Assembly: GCF_003385395.1 (NCBI RefSeq)
Contig: NZ_QNUG01000028.1
Location: 1-49,011, forward strand
DNA: 49,011 bases
Direction: 5' to 3'
DNA from: Epilithonimonas hispanica
Lineage (GTDB): Bacteria; Bacteroidota; Bacteroidia; Flavobacteriales; Weeksellaceae
A model generated the notes under the pieces. The model saw only the letters and a list, made by a program, of their open reading frames with translations, had not been told where the DNA came from and did no database searches. The first letter of the stretch is position 1. Each line of letters starts with the position of its first letter. The translations under genes and the position numbers were made by a program. This document shows, piece after piece, positions 33,673 through 41,387 of this stretch.

Positions 33673-35059
33673 AATTTTTCTTCTCGTTTTTCTGCTTTTT
33701 GTTCAGTTTAATTTTGCTCAGGATTCTTTGAAGTTATCGGCGAATGAGTTCATTTCAATTGTGAAAAATTATCATCCGTTAGCTTTGAAATATCAATTGC
33801 AGAATAAGATTGCAACGGCAGAAATTACCCAAGCTAGAGGTGGTTTCGACCCTGTTTTAGGTGGGAAGTTGGGCGAGAAAAATATTGATGGAACAAACTA
33901 TTATAAACAAAAAAATCTGGAACTCGGGATTCCGACTTGGTATGGGATTGATATCCACGGAGGTTACAATTATATCGAAGGAGATAAACTGAGCAATACC
34001 GAAACGGTTGGTGGATTATACCAATTTGGCGTAACGATTCCGTTGGCAAAAAATCTTCTTTATGATAAGAGAAGAGCAATGCTCGATCAAGCCAAGTTTG
34101 CTCAGAAAATGACCGAAGCTGAACAAGCAGTTTTAACCAACGAATTACTTTTGGATGCAGAAAACAAATATCTGGAATGGGTTCAGAATTATGAGATTTA
34201 TAAACTGAAGACCGAGATTATTGATATCAACAGAGAACGTCTCAAACTCACTATCAAAACGTTTGAATATGGAGAAAAACCTGCTATTGATACGATAGAA
34301 GCTTTGTCTCAGTTGCAAAGTTTTGAACTTCAGCAGCGCGATGCATTTTTGACTTTTGTGAAGACAACTCAGGAGCTTCAGTTATTTCTTTGGAAGGAAA
34401 ATCAGCAGGTTTATGAGCTTTCGCAGATGATTTATCCTTCTGATGACCTTACGAATAATCTGGCTTACACCGATTATGAATTCTTGATTAATGATGTAGA
34501 ATCCCGACAAATTAGTTCGCATCTTTCGATTTTATATTATAATCAGAAACAAAATATCTTGGAAAGTGAACGACGGCTGAAGTGGCAAAGTTTCCTTCCG
34601 AAAGTTGATTTTACTTATAATTTCTTCAACAAAGAAAACTACAAGGCAGATTATCTTCCGCTTTTTGATAACAATTTTCAATATGGTTTGAAGCTGGAAA
34701 TTCCGATTTTCCAACGAGAAGCAAGAGCCAATTATCAGATTGCGAAAATAAAACTGAATCAGAATGAACTGGACACCAATTACAAAATAAGGGAACTCGA
34801 CACCAAAATCGAAACATACAAAAACGAGATTCTGAATTACCGAACGCAAATCGACCTTTCCGAAAATAATCTCAAAAACTACGAGCGACTTTTGTCTGCA
34901 GAAGAAACGAGATATAGCAACGGAGAAAGTTCATTATTCTTGATTAATTCAAGAGAAAATAAAGTCATCGAAGCGCAAGAGAAATTCATATCCATTAGAA
35001 CCAAATTCCTTAAAAGCTTCAATAAGTTGAAATGGATGAAAGAGAATTTCACTTTATAA
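33656..35059 (+). CDS. TolC family outer membrane efflux protein
   Basis: The 467-residue protein starts at ATG 33656, chosen because MKKLNKIFLLVFLLFVQFNFAQ is then a signal peptide; a longer frame from 33566 lies inside the HlyD gene. Helical-hairpin repeats rich in Gln and Glu (ALKYQLQNKIATAEITQARG; KLNQNELDTNYKIRELDTKI) are typical of TolC. It is the outer-membrane exit duct of the exporter. No secreted cargo gene is visible next to the set. It ends at a bidirectional terminator. Confidence 0.9.
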   Translation: MKKLNKIFLLVFLLFVQFNFAQDSLKLSANEFISIVKNYHPLALKYQLQNKIATAEITQARGGFDPVLGGKLGEKNIDGTNYYKQKNLELGIPTWYGIDIHGGYNYIEGDKLSNTETVGGLYQFGVTIPLAKNLLYDKRRAMLDQAKFAQKMTEAEQAVLTNELLLDAENKYLEWVQNYEIYKLKTEIIDINRERLKLTIKTFEYGEKPAIDTIEALSQLQSFELQQRDAFLTFVKTTQELQLFLWKENQQVYELSQMIYPSDDLTNNLAYTDYEFLINDVESRQISSHLSILYYNQKQNILESERRLKWQSFLPKVDFTYNFFNKENYKADYLPLFDNNFQYGLKLEIPIFQREARANYQIAKIKLNQNELDTNYKIRELDTKIETYKNEILNYRTQIDLSENNLKNYERLLSAEETRYSNGESSLFLINSRENKVIEAQEKFISIRTKFLKSFNKLKWMKENFTL

Positions 35060-35062
35060 AAC

Positions 35063-35091
35063 AAAAAGTTCAGGCAAAACCTGAACTTTTT
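35063..35091. terminator. Bidirectional terminator
   Basis: A 12-bp perfect stem AAAAAGTTCAGG / CCTGAACTTTTT with a CAAAA loop separates the TolC gene from the convergent minus-strand gene. Confidence 0.9.
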
Positions 35092-35441
35092 TATTTGACT
35101 TTTCTGTATTTTCTTTTCAGAAATTTTATATTAATTGATTGAATATCATTAATGACGACATCTTCTAAAGAATCTTGTTTTCTCTGTAATTTAAGTAAAA
35201 GTAATCTTTTTGAAAAACTCCATTCGCCTAAATACGTTTTATTATCAAGCTCGTCAAATCCCCAATAATTTTGTATTCTTTTAAAAGTTTTATCTTTATA
35301 TAAAATGATACTATCCTTTTCTGTATGATTTTTATACTTGTTAGAATAGATGTTTTTTCTTGTCAAAACATAAATTGATTCAACTTTTTGACTTAGAAAA
35401 AAGTTAGATGAAATTAGAAATATGAAAACAAGAAGTTTCAT
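35091..35441 (-). CDS. Hypothetical secreted protein, 116 aa
   Basis: I do not recognise the family. The N-terminus MKLLVFIFLISSNFFLSQ is a signal peptide ending in the Flavobacteriia-like SQ. The remainder has short beta-strand-like segments (YLGEWSFSKRLLLLKLQ) that recall small lipocalin-like secreted proteins. The tail is basic (KRKYRKVK). The stop overlaps the terminator. It begins immediately after the DUF423 stop, so it could be the last gene of the HMG-CoA reductase unit. Confidence 0.6.
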   Translation of the reverse strand: MKLLVFIFLISSNFFLSQKVESIYVLTRKNIYSNKYKNHTEKDSIILYKDKTFKRIQNYWGFDELDNKTYLGEWSFSKRLLLLKLQRKQDSLEDVVINDIQSINIKFLKRKYRKVK

Positions 35442-35828
35442 TTAAAACTTCACTTTCACAAAATACCAAATCAACATCGCCCAGCTGATAATCATAAACA
35501 ATCCACCAAGCGGCGTAATTGGCCCAAGGAATTTTAGATTAACACCCCAAACATCTTGGAAACTTAAGAAATAAATACTTACAGAAAACAAGAAAGTTCC
35601 TGTAATCATCAGAATAGAAATCCATTTTTCGGATGAGGTTTCGAATTTCAAAATGTAACCAACAATTAATAAAAAGAAAGCTGCATAAATTTGATATCTA
35701 ACACCAGTTTCAAAGCTCTCCAATCTTTCTACAGATAATATTTTTTTGAATGCGTGCGCTCCAAATGCGCCAAGAATTACAGATAACAAACCGTAGATTC
35801 CGCCTATGATTAAAGTAAAGTTTTTCAT
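35442..35828 (-). CDS. DUF423 family membrane protein
   Basis: The 128-residue protein starts at ATG 35828 (MKNFTLIIGGIYGLLSVILGAFGAHAFK). A longer frame to 35906 would run over the upstream small gene and was rejected. It has four membrane segments, with the family hallmark GAFGAHAFK near residue 21 and FETGVRYQIYAA in the middle. The role of DUF423 (YgdD/TMEM256-like) is unknown. The start lies 2 bp after a small membrane-protein gene and both follow the HMG-CoA reductase gene. Confidence 0.9.
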   Translation of the reverse strand: MKNFTLIIGGIYGLLSVILGAFGAHAFKKILSVERLESFETGVRYQIYAAFFLLIVGYILKFETSSEKWISILMITGTFLFSVSIYFLSFQDVWGVNLKFLGPITPLGGLFMIISWAMLIWYFVKVKF

Positions 35829-35830
35829 TT

Positions 35831-36001
35831 TTATAATTCTCCTTTTTGATTTAAAATAATAATTCTTCCAACCAGCGTAGCGATTCCTAAGATGATAAAA
35901 AGCCAAGCAAATCTTTTGGAACTAGCAAAACCTTGATTTTTTGTCAACTTTAGAAATATTCCAAAAACCAGCATAAAAGCTGAAAGTGCAATTCCAAACA
36001 T
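35831..36001 (-). CDS. Small two-helix membrane protein, 56 aa
   Basis: The short frame reads MFGIALSAFMLVFGIFLKL, then KNQGFASSKRFAWLFIILGI and ATLVGRIIILNQKGEL: two hydrophobic helices with a basic loop between them. It fits exactly between the HMG-CoA reductase stop (4 bp) and the DUF423 start (2 bp). That spacing strongly suggests a real operon gene. I know no function; a helper of its membrane neighbours is possible. Confidence 0.7.
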   Translation of the reverse strand: MFGIALSAFMLVFGIFLKLTKNQGFASSKRFAWLFIILGIATLVGRIIILNQKGEL

Positions 36002-36005
36002 AGTT

Positions 36006-37334
36006 CTATTTGTTTCTCAGTTTTTCCAATTCCGAAATCACCTCGTGATGACTCACCGTTTTATCTTTGAAGTAAGTCACAAAATGCTGTTTCTCTTCTT
36101 CCGTTGCTCCAAACTGATTCAGGATATTGAAAAGGTGCATTTTCATATGACCTTTCTGGATTCCTGTCGTTACCAAAGAACGAAGCGCTCCAAAATTCTG
36201 AGCCAATCCCGAAACCGCCAAAATACTCATCAATTCCTGAGCAGAAGGTTTTCCTAACAAAGCCAAAGAGAATTTCACCAAAGGATGAAGATTTGTCAAT
36301 CCGCCAACAACTCCAATCGAAATCGGTAAGTCAATCCAAAATCTGAAAATCCCATTATCTGTTGTACAGTGCGTTAATGAAGAATATTTTCCGTTTCTCG
36401 CTGCATAAGCGTGAGCACAAGCTTCTGTTGCACGGAAATCATTTCCTGTTGCAATTACAACTGCATCAACGCCATTCATAATTCCTTTGTTGTGCGTCGT
36501 TGCTCTATAAGGTTCAATTTCTGCAATTGTCACAGCACGTTTGAATTTCCAAGCAAACTCTTCGTTAGAAATTCCGCTGTCATCTTTCAAATCTTCAATT
36601 TTGCAAGACACTTCGGCTCTTACAATACAATCTGGTGTGTAATTAGAAAGAATATTCATTACAATCTGAAGCGATTCTTTTTCTTCCTGAGAAAAACTTT
36701 CCTCATTCGCAACTTCTTCTTTCAAAGTTTTCCCGAATTGCTCCAGACAAGAATTAATAAAATTAGCTCCCATCGAATCTACCGTGTCAAAACTCGCTTT
36801 CAGTTGAAAATAATTTTCCAGTTCCGAAGTTTTATCAATGAGTTTGATGTCCAAGATTCCACCGCCTCTTTTTCTCATATTGGCAGTGATATCTTCAGTA
36901 GCTTCGAGCAATTTTTTCTTCAGTTTAAAATTGAAAAAGTGAAGCAGTTTATGTGGCTCAACCTTCAGAACAAAATGTGTGTGACCTAATTTTTCTGTAT
37001 TGATAATTGTCGTTTTGAAACCGCCTTTGTCCAACCAGAATTTTGCAGCTTTGGAAGCCGCAGCTACAACCGAACTTTCTTCCACAGCCATTGGAAGAGC
37101 CAAAAGTTTTCCGTCAATAAGGAAATTTGGAGCAATTCCGTAAGGCATATAAAAATTGGAAATCGTGTTTTCCGAGAACTCATCGTGAAGTTTTTGCAGG
37201 TCGTGGTCGTTATTCCAATATTGCTGTAAAATCTGCTCGTAACTTCTGTCGTTACTTAGATATTCGGAAATAAGCCAGTCTATTTTTCTTTGTTTAGAAA
37301 GTTTTGAAAACCCTTCAACAGGTTGATGATTCAT
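36006..37334 (-). CDS. mvaA: Hydroxymethylglutaryl-CoA reductase, class II
   Basis: The 442-residue enzyme reduces HMG-CoA to mevalonate at the start of the mevalonate route to isoprenoids, used by Flavobacteriia. Class II landmarks: the N-terminal GFSKLSKQRKIDWL, ENTISNFYMPYGIAPNF with the catalytic Glu (about residue 54), the cofactor segment KGIMNGVDAVVIATGNDFRA with Lys and Asp, and the late IQKGHMKMHLFNI carrying the catalytic His. The length matches class II, without a membrane anchor. It heads a minus-strand unit with two small membrane proteins. Confidence 0.95.
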   Translation of the reverse strand: MNHQPVEGFSKLSKQRKIDWLISEYLSNDRSYEQILQQYWNNDHDLQKLHDEFSENTISNFYMPYGIAPNFLIDGKLLALPMAVEESSVVAAASKAAKFWLDKGGFKTTIINTEKLGHTHFVLKVEPHKLLHFFNFKLKKKLLEATEDITANMRKRGGGILDIKLIDKTSELENYFQLKASFDTVDSMGANFINSCLEQFGKTLKEEVANEESFSQEEKESLQIVMNILSNYTPDCIVRAEVSCKIEDLKDDSGISNEEFAWKFKRAVTIAEIEPYRATTHNKGIMNGVDAVVIATGNDFRATEACAHAYAARNGKYSSLTHCTTDNGIFRFWIDLPISIGVVGGLTNLHPLVKFSLALLGKPSAQELMSILAVSGLAQNFGALRSLVTTGIQKGHMKMHLFNILNQFGATEEEKQHFVTYFKDKTVSHHEVISELEKLRNK

Positions 37335-37362
37335 ATGAATTGGTTGTTTTTCTTAGTAAGTC

Positions 37363-37390
37363 ATATGCAATCGCAACTGCGATTTCATAT
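37363..37390. promoter_or_regulatory. 28-bp inverted repeat in the leader of the HMG-CoA reductase gene
   Basis: Thirteen-base arms, ATATGCAATCGCA and TGCGATTTCATAT, pair at 12 positions around AC. It lies 29-56 bp before the ATG at 37334. It could be an operator or a leader RNA hairpin. Confidence 0.55.
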
Positions 37391-37447
37391 CAAAAATTTA
37401 TGTTGGTAAAGATAGAGATTTTGGAGGATTTTGTTTGGATTGGTTTG

Positions 37448-37455
37448 TATATTTG
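37448..37455 (+). promoter_or_regulatory. -7 element
   Basis: TATATTTG fits TAnnTTTG, 34 bp before the ATG at 37490. Confidence 0.45.
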
Positions 37456-37489
37456 TTTAGTTAATTATATGATTAATTAAAAAAAATAA

Positions 37490-37909
37490 ATGATGAAAAT
37501 ATTGATTTGTTCGATTTTGTTTTTCTTACTTTTTCAAAGATTTAATGCTCAGGAAAAAATAGAATTAAAGTTTGATGGTTTGTATCAAACTAAATGTGTT
37601 TTTGAAAAAGATGAAATTGAAGGAACTAATTATTTTATTAGATTTTATCCTAATGGAAATGTAATAGAAGTCGGAACAGGGTGTGACGCTACACCACAAG
37701 ATTTGGAAAGCTGGTTTAATTTAAATTCGAAAGATATTTCGATTGGAAATTATAAATTGAAAAATAAAAAAATCAGTTTTCAAACAAAAAGTATTGCAGG
37801 TGAAGTAAATTATAAAGGAAAGATTCTAGATGAAAATACAATTGTTCTAAAATCTCATAGTTTAATTAATGGAAATAGAGATAGACATAATTATTATTTC
37901 GTCAAATAA
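37490..37909 (+). CDS. Hypothetical secreted protein, 139 aa
   Basis: I do not recognise the family. The signal peptide MKILICSILFFLLFQRFNAQ ends in the typical NAQ. The mature part is mostly beta-strand (LKFDGLYQTKCVFEKDE, YFIRFYPNGNVIEVGTGC, GEVNYKGKILDENTIVLKS), as in small lipocalin-like or lipid-binding folds. Two cysteines, in TKCVF and GTGCD, could form a disulfide. Start choice between two adjacent ATG codons (37490 and 37493) is open. It has its own -7 element and stands alone. Confidence 0.65.
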   Translation: MMKILICSILFFLLFQRFNAQEKIELKFDGLYQTKCVFEKDEIEGTNYFIRFYPNGNVIEVGTGCDATPQDLESWFNLNSKDISIGNYKLKNKKISFQTKSIAGEVNYKGKILDENTIVLKSHSLINGNRDRHNYYFVK

Positions 37910-37916
37910 GTATTTG

Positions 37917-37969
37917 AAATTTTCTGTTAGTAACTAAATCTTAAAATCCTTGACTTTCTTCATTTATAG
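37917..37969 (+). repeat. 53-bp direct repeat flanking toxin-antitoxin pair 1 (left copy)
   Basis: It matches 38544-38596 at 48 of 53 positions; the longest identical run contains AACTAAATCTTAAAATCC. The two copies are 627 bp apart and enclose the whole toxin-antitoxin pair. Confidence 0.85.
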
Positions 37970-38005
37970 AAAACAAATCTGAAGATTATTAATCATTATT
38001 TTTCA

Positions 38006-38013
38006 TAAATTTG
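38006..38013 (+). promoter_or_regulatory. -7 element of toxin-antitoxin pair 1
   Basis: TAAATTTG matches TAnnTTTG and lies 17 bp before the antitoxin ATG. Confidence 0.5.
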
Positions 38014-38030
38014 ATACAAATAAAAAGCAA

Positions 38031-38255
38031 ATGAGCACAGCAGAATTAAAATCAGATATCATCAAAAGAATCCAAAATATCAAGGATTCTTATATTATTG
38101 ATGAGATAAAACAACTTCTTGATTTTGAGTTGGATAATGGTATTTTTCAATTAAGTGCTGCGCAAAAACAACGATTGATTGAAGCCGAATCCGACAATGT
38201 TTTAAGTGAAGAAGAAGCCAACAATGATATCGAGAAATGGCTAAACGAAAAATAA
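38031..38255 (+). CDS. Antitoxin of a RelE/ParE-type pair
   Basis: The 74-residue acidic protein (MSTAELKSDIIKRIQNIKDS, later AAQKQRLIEAESDNVLSEEE, IEKWLNEK) is of a type found next to RelE/ParE toxins in Bacteroidota. The Ser/Glu-rich C-terminus is the likely toxin-binding part. It lacks an obvious MazE/Phd domain. It overlaps the toxin gene by 19 bp. The pair is enclosed by a 53-bp direct repeat. Confidence 0.8.
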   Translation: MSTAELKSDIIKRIQNIKDSYIIDEIKQLLDFELDNGIFQLSAAQKQRLIEAESDNVLSEEEANNDIEKWLNEK

Positions 38256-38536
38256 ACTGGACGGAAAAAGCCAACCTTGAAAGGAAAGAAATTCTCCAAT
38301 ATTGGATTACCCGAAATAAATCCAAACGATATAGCGTCAAGCTCAACAAACTCTTTGGTGAAACTCTAAAAAAAACCGCTGAAAATCCAATGATTGGAAG
38401 AAAAACGGATTTTAATGAAAACATTCGTGTCAAAATTGTTCGTGATTATCTTCTATTTTATAAATTTGATGACAAACAATTAAAAGTTCTATCAATCTGG
38501 GATGGAAACCGTGATGATAACAAACTTGAAGTTTGA
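38237..38536 (+). CDS. RelE/ParE-type toxin
   Basis: A 99-residue basic protein with the plasmid-stabilisation fold: INWTEKANLERKEILQYWI at the start, NPMIGRKTDFNENIRVKIVRDYLLFYKF in the middle and VLSIWDGNRDDN at the end. RelE members cut ribosome-bound mRNA and ParE members poison gyrase; the sequence alone does not decide which. It overlaps its antitoxin gene by 19 bp, so translation is coupled. Confidence 0.88.
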   Translation: MAKRKINWTEKANLERKEILQYWITRNKSKRYSVKLNKLFGETLKKTAENPMIGRKTDFNENIRVKIVRDYLLFYKFDDKQLKVLSIWDGNRDDNKLEV

Positions 38537-38543
38537 TAAAATC

Positions 38544-38596
38544 AAATTTCCTGTCAGCAACTAAATCTTAAAATCCTTGACTTTTTTCATTTATGG
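38544..38596 (+). repeat. 53-bp direct repeat flanking toxin-antitoxin pair 1 (right copy)
   Basis: The partner of 37917-37969. This copy carries the TTG that serves as -33 of the radical SAM gene promoter. Confidence 0.85.
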
Positions 38597-38607
38597 AATT
38601 ATTTTTG
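38577..38607 (+). promoter_or_regulatory. Bacteroidota-type promoter of the radical SAM gene
   Basis: TTG at 38577-38579 and TATTTTTG at 38600-38607 with a 20-bp spacer fit TTG / TAnnTTTG. The start of transcription would be near 38614, about 40 nt before the ATG. Confidence 0.6.
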
Positions 38608-38653
38608 ACATTAATTTCTGAATCAATTCCATTTAAAAAATTAGCTTTCAAAA

Positions 38654-39910
38654 ATGAATTTCGACCGGATCAAAGAAAAACTCGAGATACTTGCAGATGC
38701 TGCAAAGTATGATGTTTCGTGTTCTTCGAGTGGCGGGAAAAGAAAGAATAATGGAGGTCTGGGCGACAGTTCGGCAAGCGGAATTTGTCATACTTATACA
38801 GAAGACGGACGTTGTGTTTCACTTCTCAAAATCCTTTTGACCAATCATTGCATTTACGATTGCATCTATTGCGTTTCCAGAAAATCAAACGATATCAAAC
38901 GTGCCGCTTTCACAGTAGAAGAAGTTGTTGATTTGACCATCAGTTTTTACAGACGAAATTACATCGAAGGTTTATTTCTAAGTTCCGGAATTTTCAAAGA
39001 TGCGGATACGACAATGGAACGTTTGGTTCGTGTTGCAAAAAAGCTGAGAACCGAACATAATTTCAATGGTTATATTCATTTGAAATCAATTCCTGGAGCG
39101 AGTGATGATTTGATGAATGAAGCCGCACTTTACGCTGACCGATTATCTGTAAACCTCGAAATTCCGACAGAATCTGGTTTGAAATTATTGGCACCAGATA
39201 AAAATCGGGAAGATATGCTTCAGCCGATGAGAATTGTTCAGAAAGGAATTCAGCAATATAAAGACGAGAAAAAAATCATCCGAAGCGCTCCTAAATTTGC
39301 GCCTGCTGGACAATCAACGCAAATGATTGTTGGCGCAACTAATGAAAACGATTTGCAAATCATCAAAGTTGCAGACCATTTCTACAAAAACTATGGAATG
39401 AAACGGGTTTATTATTCTGGCTATATTCCTGTAACTGTGGACAATCGTTTGCCGGCAATCACAGCAGAAGTTCCGGTTTTACGGGAAAATCGTTTATATC
39501 AATCAGATTGGCTGATGCGTTTTTATGGTTTTAAAGCAGATGAAATATTGGATTCTGGTATGCCTTTTCTGGATTTGGAAGTTGACCCGAAGCTAAGTTG
39601 GGCCTTGCGAAATTTGGATCAATTTCCTGTCAACCTTCAAACCGCAGATTATAAAATGATTCTTAGAATTCCTGGAATTGGTGTAAAAACTGCGAAGAAA
39701 ATCGTGAGCGCAAGAAAATTTCAAGTTTTGACAATAGACCATCTTAAAAAACTTGGAGCAGCTGTAAACAGAGCTAAATATTTCATTGATTTCACCTATG
39801 GTAACCCATTTCTGAAACATTTGACCGATTTGAATTTGAGAAAATTAATTATCGGTGGAAGTCAATCAAAATTTCAGAATCAGTTTTCTCAGCAATTGAC
39901 ATTGTTTTAA
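38654..39910 (+). CDS. Radical SAM protein, putative DNA modification/repair (TIGR03916 type)
   Basis: The 418-residue protein has the radical SAM cluster CIYDCIYC (C-x3-C-x2-C, about residues 73-80) that holds a 4Fe-4S centre. The family-typical head is ILADAAKYDVSCSSSGGKR, followed by ASGICHTYTEDGRCVSLLKI. The C-terminus has a helix-hairpin-helix DNA-binding motif (LRIPGIGVKTAKKIVSARKF, about 337-356). Family knowledge: it is usually paired with a 'probable DNA metabolism protein' (TIGR03915) and uracil-DNA glycosylase-like domains. That partner is here at 42014-42772, separated by about 2.1 kb. The chemistry is unproven. Confidence 0.88.
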   Translation: MNFDRIKEKLEILADAAKYDVSCSSSGGKRKNNGGLGDSSASGICHTYTEDGRCVSLLKILLTNHCIYDCIYCVSRKSNDIKRAAFTVEEVVDLTISFYRRNYIEGLFLSSGIFKDADTTMERLVRVAKKLRTEHNFNGYIHLKSIPGASDDLMNEAALYADRLSVNLEIPTESGLKLLAPDKNREDMLQPMRIVQKGIQQYKDEKKIIRSAPKFAPAGQSTQMIVGATNENDLQIIKVADHFYKNYGMKRVYYSGYIPVTVDNRLPAITAEVPVLRENRLYQSDWLMRFYGFKADEILDSGMPFLDLEVDPKLSWALRNLDQFPVNLQTADYKMILRIPGIGVKTAKKIVSARKFQVLTIDHLKKLGAAVNRAKYFIDFTYGNPFLKHLTDLNLRKLIIGGSQSKFQNQFSQQLTLF

Positions 39911-39970
39911 TTTACTATCCATATTTGCTAAATTTAGACATAATTTGTAACTTCGAAAAAAGAATTCACA

Positions 39971-40207
39971 ATGAATGTTAGTTTCACAAAAAAACAGGAA
40001 GAATATATTTCGAATCAAATAGAATCTGGGGATTTTCAAAATGCTAGTGAAGTGGTGCGTGATGCATTGCGTCTTCACGAAGTTTATCGTCATCGAGTGA
40101 TTCAGGATTTGAAAGCTGAAATTGAAAAAGGCTGGAATGATTCTTCGAGTTCTCGTTCAATAAAAGACATTATTCAATCCAAGAAAAATAAAATAGAGAA
40201 TGTCTAG
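39971..40207 (+). CDS. ParD-like antitoxin (ribbon-helix-helix)
   Basis: The 78-residue protein begins MNVSFTKKQEEYISNQIESG, then DFQNASEVVRDALRLHE, the ribbon-helix-helix plus second helix typical of ParD/CC2985 antitoxins. The C-terminal half (EIEKGWNDSSSSRSIKDIIQSKKNK) is the toxin-binding part. It overlaps the toxin start by 8 bp. The pair sits between the radical SAM gene and its usual partner. Confidence 0.9.
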   Translation: MNVSFTKKQEEYISNQIESGDFQNASEVVRDALRLHEVYRHRVIQDLKAEIEKGWNDSSSSRSIKDIIQSKKNKIENV

Positions 40208-40496
40208 AAAAATCTATATTTTATCAGAAATTGCTGATAAAGATTTGGAAGACATTTTTGATTATACTTTTGACGAATTTGGATATGACCAAGCGGAAAA
40301 ATATCTTTTAGAGATTGAAGAGATTTTTCAAAATTTAATTATAAATCCACAAATAGGAAAAAAACGAGACGAAATAAAGCAAGGTTTATATAGCTTCCCG
40401 AAAGACAACCATATTATTTTCTATAGGATTTTGGATAATCACATTCGTATTGTTAGAGTTCTTCACGGGAGTCGAGATATTCCGAAGTATTTTTAA
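40200..40496 (+). CDS. ParE-type toxin
   Basis: A 98-residue protein: IYILSEIADKDLEDIFDYT, LEIEEIFQNLIINPQIGKKRDEI, GLYSFPKDNHIIFYRI and IRIVRVLHGSRDIPKYF match the ParE family end to end, including the C-terminal VLHGSRDIP. Such toxins inhibit DNA gyrase. It overlaps the ParD-like gene by 8 bp. It is clearly different from the toxin at 38237-38536. Confidence 0.93.
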   Translation: MSRKIYILSEIADKDLEDIFDYTFDEFGYDQAEKYLLEIEEIFQNLIINPQIGKKRDEIKQGLYSFPKDNHIIFYRILDNHIRIVRVLHGSRDIPKYF

Positions 40497-40574
40497 ATTG
40501 TTAAAAGTTTTTATAAATCTTTTTAAAGGGACATGGTTTGTCCATACAATTTAATATTTTTGAAAAAACAAACT

Positions 40575-41081
40575 ATGAAAACAAATTATTTATTCAAATT
40601 TCTCCTCGCTTCATTTTTATTTGTGTCAGCCTTCTTTTATTCACAAAAATATATAGTTGACGCAGATAATTTAAATGTTCGGGAAAGTGCAAATAAAAAT
40701 TCACCTGTTCTTTTTCAATTAAATAAAGGTGTTGAACTTAATGCTATTCAAACAAATGGAGATTGGATTGAAATTAAGTATTCTGATAAAATAGGTTTTG
40801 TAAATAAAAAGTTTCTGAAGGAAATAAATGATAGTTCGCAGAAGGGTTTTAAATACGGATTTAATAAAGCTGTCGAAAAGATTAGTATTCCGTTATTTTG
40901 TATTGTTTTCGCAATATCTTTTCTCAAAAAAAGGAAAAGGGATGCTAGATTTTCTAGTGGTTATCGACAAGGTAAAGTAAATGAAATAAGCTTTATTATT
41001 ATCCTTATGATTTCTATTTTAATTACTTTTATACTAAGTACATTCATTGCGATTTGTTTTTGGGTGGTAAATTTATTTTAA
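40575..41081 (+). CDS. SH3-domain protein with C-terminal membrane segments
   Basis: The 168-residue protein starts at ATG 40575, since MKTNYLFKFLLASFLFVSAFFYSQ is a signal peptide; the 40533 frame would prepend unlikely residues. The bacterial SH3 domain YIVDADNLNVRESANKNSPV to WIEIKYSDKIGFVNKKFL covers about residues 25-84. Two hydrophobic segments follow (SIPLFCIVFAISFL and FIIILMISILITFILSTFIA) around a basic loop. It may sense or bind the cell wall. It is the first of three genes of unclear role placed between the toxin-antitoxin pair and the DNA-metabolism gene. Confidence 0.75.
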   Translation: MKTNYLFKFLLASFLFVSAFFYSQKYIVDADNLNVRESANKNSPVLFQLNKGVELNAIQTNGDWIEIKYSDKIGFVNKKFLKEINDSSQKGFKYGFNKAVEKISIPLFCIVFAISFLKKRKRDARFSSGYRQGKVNEISFIIILMISILITFILSTFIAICFWVVNLF

Positions 41082-41085
41082 ACCA

Positions 41086-41385
41086 ATGTTTTATACTCAA
41101 TCTAAATTTATAGATTTAATTTTTAATCTCCGTTTTCAAGATTTGTTATGTCCTTGGAAGTTAATTGTTGATTCTCAAAAAAAGACAATAACTTCTGAAA
41201 AGAGAAATTGGTTCTTAATAGGAATTAATAAAACTACGATTCCAATTTCAAATATTAGAAACATTACAATAAATGAACATATTTTTGGAGCTGATATTCA
41301 CATCAAAATTTATGGATCATCGATTTCTACTTATTTTTTACCAAAAAAAGATGTTGCTGAAATTAGAAAAATACTTAATTTTTAA
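41086..41385 (+). CDS. Hypothetical protein, 99 aa, PH-like
   Basis: I cannot name the family. Short beta-strands (CPWKLIVDSQKKTITSEKRNW, TTIPISNIRNITINE, FGADIHIKIYGSSIST) and a final helix (PKKDVAEIRKIL) recall bacterial PH-like domains. No signal peptide or membrane segment is seen. It follows the SH3-domain gene after 4 bp and precedes the next gene by 2 bp, so the three are probably one operon. Confidence 0.65.
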   Translation: MFYTQSKFIDLIFNLRFQDLLCPWKLIVDSQKKTITSEKRNWFLIGINKTTIPISNIRNITINEHIFGADIHIKIYGSSISTYFLPKKDVAEIRKILNF

Positions 41386-41387
41386 TT

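Noticed and set aside
36411-36989. 192-codon frame on the plus strand
   Set aside because: It is antisense to the well-supported HMG-CoA reductase gene and its product is Phe/Cys/Ser-rich, as expected of a shadow frame.
39925-39947. Promoter before the ParD/ParE pair
   Set aside because: TAATTTG lacks one spacer base of TAnnTTTG and the TTG is only 13 bp away, so the match is not convincing.
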